A stretch of DNA of 5,917 nucleotides from CAYMUC01 sp964393535 (GTDB lineage Bacteria; Actinomycetota; Acidimicrobiia; Acidimicrobiales; Ilumatobacteraceae). Where the stretch lies: assembly GCA_964393535.1 (NCBI GenBank), contig CAYMUC010000147.1, forward strand, positions 1-5,917, in the 5' to 3' direction. Position numbers and translations under genes: made by a program. Position 1 is the first letter of the stretch. The number at the start of each line of letters is the position of its first letter. The notes beneath the pieces were generated by a model. The model did no database searches. It saw nothing but the letters and a program-made list of their open reading frames with translations, and was not told the origin of the DNA. This document shows positions 1 through 5,305 of the stretch, in pieces.

Positions 1-480
1 GACGACGCTGCGATTGCCGATGCTGAAGCCGTCGAGGCAGCCGAAGCCGAGCTGACCCACGACGTCGAGGCCCTGCTGGCTGAGCGCGACGAGTTCAAGA
101 ACATCGCACTGCGCCTCCAGGCCGATTTCGAGAACTACCGAAAGCGGGTCCAGCAGCAGCAGGTGGACGAGGTGGCCCGCGCCACGGGCAAGGTGGTCGA
201 GGAGCTCCTGCCCGTGCTCGATGCCTGTGAAGCGGCGTTCGCTCACGGCGCCGACGGCGTGGAACCCGTGTGGTCGGCACTCATGGGTGCACTGCAGCGC
301 CAAGGGTTGGAAGCCATGGACCTTGTCGATCAACCGTTCGACCCAGCCGTGGCGGAAGCCGTGATGCAGGAGCCGGGCGACGGGTCGACCGACGGACCCG
401 TGGTGAGTGACGTGCTGCGCACGGGCTACCGGTGGAAGGGTCGGGTGCTGCGCGCGGCCATGGTGAAGGTGCGCGGCTGA
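1..480 (+). CDS. grpE: GrpE nucleotide-exchange factor (3' part)
   Basis: Open from the first base (the start lies upstream, outside the window); 159 residues and a TGA stop at 478-480 are visible. GrpE is the cytoplasmic homodimeric factor that releases ADP from DnaK. The acidic, Ala/Glu-rich N-terminal stretch leads into the long dimerisation helix, with the family motif LQADFENYRKRV at partial residues 39-50. The C-terminal beta domain that contacts DnaK follows, with FDP (113-115), GYRWKGRVLRAAMVKV (142-157) and almost nothing after it. The gene is directly followed by dnaJ with a one-base overlap, as in actinobacterial dnaK-grpE-dnaJ-hspR operons. One oddity: the His usually found in the FDPxxHEAV motif is Ala here (A118). 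The family assignment is secure despite truncation at the window edge. Confidence 0.95.
   Translation, partial: DDAAIADAEAVEAAEAELTHDVEALLAERDEFKNIALRLQADFENYRKRVQQQQVDEVARATGKVVEELLPVLDACEAAFAHGADGVEPVWSALMGALQRQGLEAMDLVDQPFDPAVAEAVMQEPGDGSTDGPVVSDVLRTGYRWKGRVLRAAMVKVRG
465..469 (+). promoter_or_regulatory. Ribosome binding site for dnaJ inside grpE
   Basis: GAAGG lies ten bases upstream of the ATG at 480, within the last codons of grpE. Together with the TGATG stop/start junction (TGA 478-480, ATG 480-482) it supports ATG 480 as the dnaJ start and suggests translational coupling. An upstream in-frame ATG at 432 would extend dnaJ 16 codons into grpE and is less likely. Confidence 0.5.
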
Positions 481-1589
481 TGAATGCCCCTCGGGAGTGG
501 TTCGACAAGGACTTCTACGCCACCTTGGGCGTGGCCAAGGACGCCTCGGCCAAGGACATCACCAAGGCGTATCGCAAGCTGGCTCGTCAGTACCACCCCG
601 ACACGAACCCCGGTGATCAGGCGTCGGAAGACCGCTTCAAGGAGATCTCGGCCGCCTACGAGGTGCTGGGCGACGACGCCAAGCGAGCCGAGTACGACGA
701 GGTTCGTCGACTGGGACCCGCCGGGGCTGGCGGGTTCAGTTTCAACGTGGGCGGTGAAGGCCTCAACGACATCCTCAGTCAGATGTTCGGTGGGGCTGCG
801 CCTCCCCGTGGTCGGCGGTTCCGCCCACACTCGGGTGCAGGGCCACGCCGCGGAGGCGACATGGAGGCCCAACTCACGTTGAGTTTCCAAGACGCCGCTC
901 AGGGCGTCACCACCACGCTGTACCTCACCAGCGACGGCCCGTGCGCGACATGTTCGGGTTCGGGTGCCAAGCCCGGTACATCGCCCACCACGTGCCCGAA
1001 GTGCGGTGGTCGCGGCTCGGTCGACGACAACCAGGGGTTCTTTTCGTTCTCCTCACCCTGCACCCGTTGTCAGGGCCGGGGAACCACTATCGAGCAACCC
1101 TGTGCGACCTGCCGCGGGTCGGGCACCGAGAAGCGCCAGCGCGAGGTGAAGGTGCGCTTGCCCGCTGGCGTGGCCGATGGCCAGCGCATTCGACTCAAGG
1201 GACGCGGTGGGCCGGGCATGAACGGTGGCCCAGCGGGGGACCTGTTCGTGGAGTGCCATGTGACACCCCACCCGGTGTTCGGTCGCGACGACAAGAACCT
1301 GCTCATCAAGTTGCCGGTGACCTTTGCCGAGGCCGCGCTGGGTGCCGAGATCGATGTGCCCACCCTCGACGGCGGCCGTGTGACGGTGCGCGTTCCCGCC
1401 GGTACGTCGTCGGGTGCCAAGTTGCGAGTGCGCGGTCGAGGCCTGGAGTTGGCGTCGGGCCAGGGCGACCTCATCGTGACCGTCGATGTGACGGTGCCGT
1501 CCTCGTTGAACGACGAGCAACGGCGCGCCATCGAGGCCTTCGCAGCGGCCACTACGGTGTCGCCCAGGCAACACCTGTTCACGCCGTGA
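480..1589 (+). CDS. dnaJ: Molecular chaperone DnaJ (type I Hsp40)
   Basis: Cytoplasmic co-chaperone that delivers unfolded clients to DnaK and stimulates its ATPase; 369 residues, normal for the family. The J domain covers about residues 11-76, with the HPD loop at 39-41. A short Gly/Phe-type linker follows (about 77-135). The zinc-binding region has all four CxxCxGxG repeats intact, starting at C155, C172, C194 and C208. The two C-terminal substrate-binding beta domains run to about 345, followed by a short tail. The N-terminus (MNAPREWFDKDFY) resembles the actinobacterial DnaJ1 form encoded in the dnaK operon. The start at 480 overlaps the grpE stop by one base and has GAAGG at suitable spacing. 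hspR begins 26 bases downstream, so grpE, dnaJ and hspR very likely form one transcript. No damaged motif is seen. Confidence 0.97.
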   Translation: MNAPREWFDKDFYATLGVAKDASAKDITKAYRKLARQYHPDTNPGDQASEDRFKEISAAYEVLGDDAKRAEYDEVRRLGPAGAGGFSFNVGGEGLNDILSQMFGGAAPPRGRRFRPHSGAGPRRGGDMEAQLTLSFQDAAQGVTTTLYLTSDGPCATCSGSGAKPGTSPTTCPKCGGRGSVDDNQGFFSFSSPCTRCQGRGTTIEQPCATCRGSGTEKRQREVKVRLPAGVADGQRIRLKGRGGPGMNGGPAGDLFVECHVTPHPVFGRDDKNLLIKLPVTFAEAALGAEIDVPTLDGGRVTVRVPAGTSSGAKLRVRGRGLELASGQGDLIVTVDVTVPSSLNDEQRRAIEAFAAATTVSPRQHLFTP

Positions 1590-1602
1590 CCTGAGGGGAA
1601 GT

Positions 1603-1608
1603 GAGGTG
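1603..1608 (+). promoter_or_regulatory. Ribosome binding site deciding the hspR start
   Basis: GAGGTG lies seven bases before the ATG at 1616. An alternative in-frame GTG at 1601 would add five residues (MRCPP) but has its purine-rich stretch (AGGGGA, 1594-1599) almost touching the codon. ATG 1616 is therefore preferred. Confidence 0.55.
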
Positions 1609-1615
1609 CCCGCCC

Positions 1616-2008
1616 ATGCGATCCCGTGAGCATGCCGTCTACGTGATCAGCGTTGCGGCGGAACTCGCCGGGATGCACCCCCAGACCCTGCGCATCTACG
1701 AACGGCGGGGTCTGGTGAACCCTGCTCGGACGCCCGGTGGCAATCGCCGATACAGCGATGCCGACATCGACCAGTTGCGTCGGGTGGCCGAACTGACGGC
1801 CGAGGGCCTGAACCTCGAGGGCATTCGGCGAGTTCTGGCCCTCGAGGTCGAGAACGCCCGTCTCCGTGCCGAACTCGACGAGGCTCGACGTGATGCGGCC
1901 CGAGCCAACGCCGATGCGGAACGTCGTCAACGCCGTGATCTGGTGCCACTGCGCCAAGCGGTGGCGGTGTACGGCGAGGTGCCCAGCGTCTTGCGTCGCG
2001 ACCGCTGA
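1616..2008 (+). CDS. hspR: Heat-shock repressor HspR, MerR family
   Basis: 130-residue MerR-type DNA-binding protein. The winged helix-turn-helix spans about residues 10-50: YVISVAAELAGMHPQTLRIYE, then RRGLVNPARTPGGNRRYSDADI, the usual MerR recognition and wing motifs. A second helical section (RRVAELTAEGLNLEGIRRVL) and a charged Leu/Ala/Arg coiled coil (about 72-108) follow, and the tail RRDLVPLRQAV resembles other HspR C-termini. There are no effector-binding cysteines or large ligand domain, consistent with HspR rather than a metal or drug sensor. In Streptomyces and mycobacteria HspR represses the dnaK operon and clpB at HAIR inverted repeats, with DnaK as corepressor. Here the gene directly follows dnaJ and a HAIR-like site lies before clpB. 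The operon's own HAIR would be upstream of the window. ATG 1616 was chosen on its ribosome binding site; GTG 1601 is the alternative. Confidence 0.93.
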   Translation: MRSREHAVYVISVAAELAGMHPQTLRIYERRGLVNPARTPGGNRRYSDADIDQLRRVAELTAEGLNLEGIRRVLALEVENARLRAELDEARRDAARANADAERRQRRDLVPLRQAVAVYGEVPSVLRRDR

Positions 2009-2011
2009 TCG

Positions 2012-2036
2012 CTGCCGTCAACGGTCCTTGCGGCAG
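2012..2036. terminator. Hairpin after hspR, possible bidirectional terminator
   Basis: CTGCCG (2012-2017) pairs with CGGCAG (2031-2036). Inside, CAA (2019-2021) pairs with TTG (2028-2030) after a single bulged T, leaving a six-base loop. It starts three bases after the hspR stop and ends five bases before the stop of the opposing minus-strand ORF, where a terminator would be expected. No T-tract follows on either strand. Actinobacterial terminators often lack one, but termination is unproven. Confidence 0.45.
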
Positions 2037-2040
2037 ACCG

Positions 2041-2238
2041 TCAAGAGGGCATCCCGTGGTCGTCGTACCCGAGGATGTCCTCGGCAACTCGAGCATCGGA
2101 GACGGGTAGTGCATGTGCCTTTCGGGCGATCCGTGCCAGCGCCTCTACGGGGTCGACCGCCTGCTCCTCGACGACTTGCCCCACGGTTGCAGAGTACTTG
2201 GCACAAGGCACCGTTGCTGATGCGGCGCTCTGGACCAC
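2041..2238 (-). pseudogene. Orphan VapB-like antitoxin remnant
   Basis: Minus-strand ORF of 65 residues from a GTG at 2238 to a TGA at 2043-2041. Its last 30 residues look like the C-terminal tail of the VapB30/Rv0623-type antitoxin family: an LARIARKAHALPVSDAR segment (34-50), then AEDILGYDDHGMPS (52-65). In that family the tail is ALPVxDxRxxxxILGYDxxGLP and wraps around the VapC toxin. The first 25 residues do not resemble the usual ribbon-helix-helix DNA-binding half. An in-frame stop (2244-2242) blocks a longer version, and full-length relatives are about 80-90 residues. No VapC PIN-domain gene follows: the downstream strand is antisense to hspR. The reading is a decayed toxin-antitoxin locus or a stand-alone short antitoxin. 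The family resemblance is from memory, not a search. A chance ORF cannot be excluded, but the clustered match argues against it. Confidence 0.45.
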
Positions 2239-3134
2239 TCGCTACCGTGCGCTGTGTGATCGCGCCGCCGCCCGGAGCACACCCCGACGAGGATGCCCCT
2301 TATGTGGCGGGACCGTTTCGATGGCGGCTCGGTCTGCGGCCCCTGGACTTGAGTGACTGGTTGCGGGTGGACGACGGTGCGTTGCAGGAGTGGGGCCACA
2401 AACTCGAGGTCCTCCATCGCCACCCCACCACGGCCATGGCCTGGCTCCCCGACGTGGAGGACGAATCGACCGAGATCCTCGGTGCCGTGCTCGGTCATCT
2501 CGAGCGTCATCACCCCGATCACGTGGGGCGTTGCGGTCCGGTGGAGCCGGATCGTCATCCACTCGAGTCGGCCGGACGTCTCATCACCGAGGATCTGGTG
2601 ATGATGGTCGAACGCGACGGCGACCTCCTGGTGGGAGGGGGCGTGGTGGCCGCACCCAACCGGTGGGACCTGCGATCCAAGATCGGTCGCACCATGGCCG
2701 AGGTGCACGCACCCGTCGCGCAGCTGAACGAACAACTGGCAGGACCCATCGATGCCTTCTTCTCCCGCCTACGCCCCGAGCGTTCGTGGTGGCGACTGGG
2801 CTGGGGTCTGCTGGCAACCGACGAGCTGTACCTGCCGTTGGACGGCACCGCACCGCCCATGCCGCCAATGCCCCAACTCGGTGACCCCGACGTCGCCGAC
2901 CGCCTGTTCCTGCGCGTCGAGCGTGAAACCCTTCGCCGATTCCCGCGCACTGGCGCCGTGCTGTTCACCATTGGCACCACCATTCGCCCGCTTTCGCATC
3001 TGGCCGGTCGACCCGACGATGCACAGCGACTGGCACAGGCCCTGGCCGCGTTCCCCCACGATGTAGCCGACTACAAGGGTGTCGTGACCCTACGCGATGC
3101 GGCGACGGAGGTCCTGAGCGCGAGAGGGCGTTAG
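2220..3134 (+). CDS. DUF3445 / heme-dependent oxidative N-demethylase alpha-like protein
   Basis: 304 residues from ATG 2220. It matches the DUF3445 family (HODM alpha-subunit-like). Members have a PAS-like fold; the characterised Pseudomonas enzyme binds heme b and oxidatively demethylates dimethylamine. Features in family order: FRWRLGLRPLDLSDWL (33-48), SAGRLITEDLVMMV (117-130), PNRWDLRSKIGRTMAEVHAP (146-165), IDAFFSRLRPERSWWRLGW (177-195), LFLRVERETLRRFPRTGAVLFTI (229-251) and DYKG near the end (284-287). It is soluble, with no signal peptide. Reductase and other partner subunits of the known complex are not adjacent, so substrate and activity here are unknown. The start is uncertain: only a weak AAGG lies 11 bases before ATG 2220. 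GTG 2256 (292 residues) is possible as a leaderless start, with TACCGT at 2243-2248. Conserved sequence begins only at about 2316, so homology does not decide. The ATG start overlaps the minus-strand VapB-like ORF by 19 bases. Confidence 0.85.
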   Translation: MRRSGPLATVRCVIAPPPGAHPDEDAPYVAGPFRWRLGLRPLDLSDWLRVDDGALQEWGHKLEVLHRHPTTAMAWLPDVEDESTEILGAVLGHLERHHPDHVGRCGPVEPDRHPLESAGRLITEDLVMMVERDGDLLVGGGVVAAPNRWDLRSKIGRTMAEVHAPVAQLNEQLAGPIDAFFSRLRPERSWWRLGWGLLATDELYLPLDGTAPPMPPMPQLGDPDVADRLFLRVERETLRRFPRTGAVLFTIGTTIRPLSHLAGRPDDAQRLAQALAAFPHDVADYKGVVTLRDAATEVLSARGR

Positions 3135-3176
3135 GCCACGGCACCCCCCTCGTCGGGCGGTCTTCACTGGCTCGGT

Positions 3177-3683
3177 ATGTCCATCGACCACACAGCCGTA
3201 CACGACGTTCATGACCATGTAGCCGCAGTGTTCTCCGACCGCAGTAGTGCCGAGGCCGCCGTTGCCGATCTTCGAGCGCATGGCCTGGGGAGCGAACATC
3301 TCGGGGTGGCGGTCCACGGCACCGACACCGTGGTGTTCGAACACGACGATCAGGCCGAGGTGCTGCACGGCATGGAAACCGGTGCCGTCGTAGGCGCCCC
3401 GGTGGGCTTTCTGGCGGGCCTGGCATTATTCGCGTTGGTGGTTCCAGGCATCGCCGTCGGGGGCATTCTGGGCCTGTCCGCGGTGACGGCGGGTTGGGGT
3501 GCCTTCTTGGGTGCGTATGCAGGGATCGGCGCAGGCGACCGGGCGGGCGAGAGCCATGCCGAACTCGAGCGACTGTCGCTCGAACCGGGTGAAGTGCTGG
3601 TCGTCGCCTGTCGTCACGAGCCGAGCGATGACCTCGGGAGCGTCATGGAACGCCACGGTGGTCGCCTGCACTCGCGTACGTGA
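3177..3683 (+). CDS. YflT-like stress protein with glycine-zipper membrane segment
   Basis: 168 residues. The N-terminal domain (about 15-52, VAAVFSDRSSAEAAVADL onward to a VAVHGTD strand) has the beta-alpha-beta pattern of the YflT / general stress protein 17M family. The middle (about 67-120) is hydrophobic and rich in regularly spaced Gly and Ala (GAVVGAPVGFLAG; GIAVGGILGL; GAFLGAYAGIGAG), predicting a membrane-inserted helical hairpin of glycine-zipper type. The end (EVLVVACRHEPSDDLGSVMERHGG, 139-162) looks like a second small alpha/beta half. The extreme N-terminus is His-rich (H5, H9, H12, H14). The gene starts 42 bases after the DUF3445 stop with no Shine-Dalgarno and no TANNNT box at leaderless spacing, so its expression signal is unclear. 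Its TGA overlaps the GTG of the ZIP gene by four bases, indicating coupled translation. The biochemical role is unknown; protection of, or partnership with, the transporter is inference. Confidence 0.75.
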   Translation: MSIDHTAVHDVHDHVAAVFSDRSSAEAAVADLRAHGLGSEHLGVAVHGTDTVVFEHDDQAEVLHGMETGAVVGAPVGFLAGLALFALVVPGIAVGGILGLSAVTAGWGAFLGAYAGIGAGDRAGESHAELERLSLEPGEVLVVACRHEPSDDLGSVMERHGGRLHSRT

Positions 3684-4408
3684 CGCTGCTGTGGATCATC
3701 GGGTCGGGGCTGGCGATGAGTGCCATCGCCCTGGTTGGCCTGGTCACCCTGGCCATGCCACCCACCTTGCTCGATCGCCTCGTCCTCCCCCTCGTCGGTG
3801 TGGCCGCCGGCTCCCTGTTGGGCGGAGCGATGTTTCACATGGTCCCTGAATCGATCGATGCGCTTGGTAACGGCCTCGAGGTGCCGTTGGCCATGGTCCT
3901 CGGGTTCGTCGTGTTCTTCGTGATGGAGCAGTTCCTGCACTGGCATCACTGTCATCGCTCCGTCCACGCTCAGCATCGTCCTCTTGGAACCCTTCTCCTT
4001 CTTGCGGACGGTCTCCACAATCTCATCGGCGGCTTGGCCGTCGGGGGTGCCTTCATGGTGGACACACGAGTCGGGTTGGTCAGCTGGCTGGTGGCTGCGG
4101 CACACGAGGTGCCTCAGGAGTTGGGTGACTTCGGTGTGTTGGTTCACAGTGGCTGGTCGCGTCGGAAGGCTCTGGTGTGGAACGTCACCTCGGCCCTGAC
4201 CTTTCTGGTGGGCGCGCTGGTTGCGTATGCCCTGGCCCACCAGGTGAACGTCGCCCTTCTGCTGCCCTTCGCCGCCGGGAACTTCCTCTACATCGCCGCC
4301 GCGGACCTGTTGCCGGAGTTGCGATCGGCCCGATCGTTCAGAAGCAGGGTGGAGACCACGATCAGTTTCATGGTCGGACTGACCTTCCTGCTCCTGGTCA
4401 CCCGGTGA
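3680..4408 (+). CDS. ZIP family divalent metal transporter
   Basis: 242-residue integral membrane protein with about eight hydrophobic segments. ZIP proteins move Zn(II), Fe(II) or similar ions into the cytoplasm. The TM4 metal site is visible as DGLHN (D110, H113, N114). The TM5 site is HEVPQELGD (H142, E143, E147, D150), the LIV-1-like HExPxExGD signature with Gln where many members have a second His. TM2 carries HMVPES (53-58) and a late helix has AGNFLYIAAADLLPEL (199-214), both typical. The TM3-TM4 loop is His-rich (HWHHCH at 87-92, more His to 99), a common metal-binding feature. GTG 3680 (GTGA overlap with the preceding stop) was chosen because the next ATG at 3716 would cut TM1 in half. 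The metal specificity cannot be read from sequence. The 3' end converges with and overlaps the HAD gene by 11 bases, leaving no room for a separate terminator. Confidence 0.93.
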   Translation: MTLLWIIGSGLAMSAIALVGLVTLAMPPTLLDRLVLPLVGVAAGSLLGGAMFHMVPESIDALGNGLEVPLAMVLGFVVFFVMEQFLHWHHCHRSVHAQHRPLGTLLLLADGLHNLIGGLAVGGAFMVDTRVGLVSWLVAAAHEVPQELGDFGVLVHSGWSRRKALVWNVTSALTFLVGALVAYALAHQVNVALLLPFAAGNFLYIAAADLLPELRSARSFRSRVETTISFMVGLTFLLLVTR

Positions 4409-5195
4409 GTAGGCGCTCCAGCACCACGGCCACACCGTCGTCCGCGTTCGACGGCGCCACCTCGTCGGCAAGGGCCTTGGTGACGTGATCAGCGTTGCCC
4501 ATGGCCACACCGTGGCCGGCCCAGCGCAGCATGCTGTGGTCGTTGTACTCATCGCCGAAGGCGACCACGTCGCCCGGTGCCACGCCGAGATGGTCGCACA
4601 GCCACGCAAGTCCACTGCCCTTGTCGATGCCGGCGGGGCCCACCTCCACGGCATCGGCACCCAGATGCGACACCTGCAGGTCGGGGCCCAACAGCGCGGG
4701 AAGTGCTCCCAGGAGGTCGTGTGCGCTGCGGTCGTGATGAAAGACCATCAGCTTGATGGCGACGTCGCCGTCCAGATGCAGCACATCGGCGTCGGGTTCG
4801 GCCAGACCGTGCAGGGCGGGAAGCCGTTCCACGAAGCCGCGTTCGTGGGCGAAGCCGGTGTCGGTGGCGAGAGCGAAGCCGAATCGAGGGTCCTCGCTGC
4901 GAAGGCGGGTCACCACGTCGCGTGCGACGTCGGCAGAGAAGGTGCGCTCCAGCAGGACCTCGGGGCCGGGAAAGGCGTACACCATGGTGCCGTTGCCCAT
5001 GACCCCGTGGCTGAACGCTGTGGTGGTGGCTCCCAACAGGTCGGTGGCCATGTGGGGTGGGCGACCGGTGGCTGCCACCACCCACCACCCCTGGTCCCGG
5101 GCGGCCTCCAAAGCGGCGACCGAGCGTGGACTGACACGTCCGGTCGGGTCCAGCAACGTACCGTCCAGATCGAGGGCGACGAGTCGGGGGGACAT
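4398..5195 (-). CDS. Cof-type HAD-IIB phosphatase
   Basis: 265 residues from ATG 5195. All HAD motifs are present: motif I DLDGT with nucleophile D9 and acid/base D11; motif II ATGRP (T43); motif III Lys in IDKGSGLAWL (K192); motif IV GDEYNDHSM (D215, D219). The large insert between motifs II and III (about 80-190) is the C2B cap of the Cof subfamily. The AMGNAD motif (231-236) and the C-terminal SNADDGVAVVLERLL are characteristic. Such enzymes dephosphorylate small phosphorylated metabolites (sugar phosphates, FMN, pyridoxal phosphate) in the cytoplasm; the substrate cannot be assigned. An in-frame ATG at 5240 would add 15 residues, but this extension lacks a ribosome binding site and shows no family motif, while motif I sits eight residues after ATG 5195 as is normal. 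The gene is divergent from clpB and the HAIR-like operator lies in between. Confidence 0.92.
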   Translation of the reverse strand: MSPRLVALDLDGTLLDPTGRVSPRSVAALEAARDQGWWVVAATGRPPHMATDLLGATTTAFSHGVMGNGTMVYAFPGPEVLLERTFSADVARDVVTRLRSEDPRFGFALATDTGFAHERGFVERLPALHGLAEPDADVLHLDGDVAIKLMVFHHDRSAHDLLGALPALLGPDLQVSHLGADAVEVGPAGIDKGSGLAWLCDHLGVAPGDVVAFGDEYNDHSMLRWAGHGVAMGNADHVTKALADEVAPSNADDGVAVVLERLLTG

Positions 5196-5244
5196 CGCAC
5201 CTGAGCCTGCCACGGAACTGAGTGCTACGACAACGCCCATAAAT

Positions 5245-5265
5245 CATGAGTTGCCACGACTCAAC
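5245..5265. promoter_or_regulatory. HAIR-like HspR operator upstream of clpB
   Basis: Left arm CATGAGT (5245-5251), seven-base spacer (5252-5258), right arm ACTCAAC (5259-5265). The known HAIR consensus is CTTGAGT-N7-ACTCAAG, so each arm matches six of seven and the core TGAGT-N7-ACTCA is perfect. It is centred about 50 bases upstream of the clpB ATG. HspR is encoded 3.2 kb upstream, and clpB is an established HspR target in Streptomyces and mycobacteria. The site also lies upstream of the divergent HAD gene and could influence it. Confidence 0.85.
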
Positions 5266-5270
5266 TTGTA

Positions 5271-5305
5271 GGAAACTTTCTCGATGCCGCGCTAGTCTGC
5301 CGCCA
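5271..5305 (+). promoter_or_regulatory. Probable clpB promoter giving a leaderless mRNA
   Basis: TAGTCT at 5293-5298 fits the actinobacterial TANNNT -10 pattern and ends six bases before the clpB ATG, placing +1 at the A of the start codon (5305). No Shine-Dalgarno is present before the ATG (GCCGCC directly upstream), which fits leaderless translation. No good TTGACA box lies at 16-18 bases. GGAAAC at 5271-5276 is 16 bases upstream of the -10 and resembles the GGAA-type -35 of stress (ECF) sigma factors, but the -10 does not match that class well. Confidence 0.5.

Noticed and set aside
1192..1200. ACTCAAG half-site within dnaJ.
   Set aside because: No partner arm seven bases upstream; the bases are explained by conserved dnaJ codons (IRLKG).
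1866..2219. Upstream extension of the DUF3445 frame to an ATG at 1866.
   Set aside because: It would overlap the 3' part of hspR and read through the hairpin region; the extra residues are Arg/Pro-rich and unlike the family N-terminus.
2348..2354. Exact HAIR half-site CTTGAGT.
   Set aside because: It lies inside the DUF3445 coding region and no ACTCAAG-like arm follows at seven bases.
3135..3176. Search for a promoter or terminator between the DUF3445 gene and the stress-protein gene.
   Set aside because: Only short GC-rich complementary stretches are present; no convincing hairpin, -10/-35 pair or Shine-Dalgarno could be supported.
3614..4660. Long minus-strand ORF (348 codons) across the ZIP gene.
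   Set aside because: It is antisense to the well-supported ZIP gene and has low-complexity, Gln/His/Arg-rich content without recognisable motifs, typical of a shadow frame in high-GC DNA.
4485..5204. Plus-strand ORF of 239 codons opposite the HAD gene.
   Set aside because: The opposite strand carries all HAD motifs in order; this frame shows none and is a shadow.
5202..5228. Possible CIRCE (HrcA) operator: GAGTGCTAC at 5220-5228 matches 8/9 of the right CIRCE arm.
   Set aside because: The corresponding left arm at 5202-5210 (TGAGCCTGC) matches only 5/9 and the two arms are barely complementary to each other, so this is probably a chance half-site.
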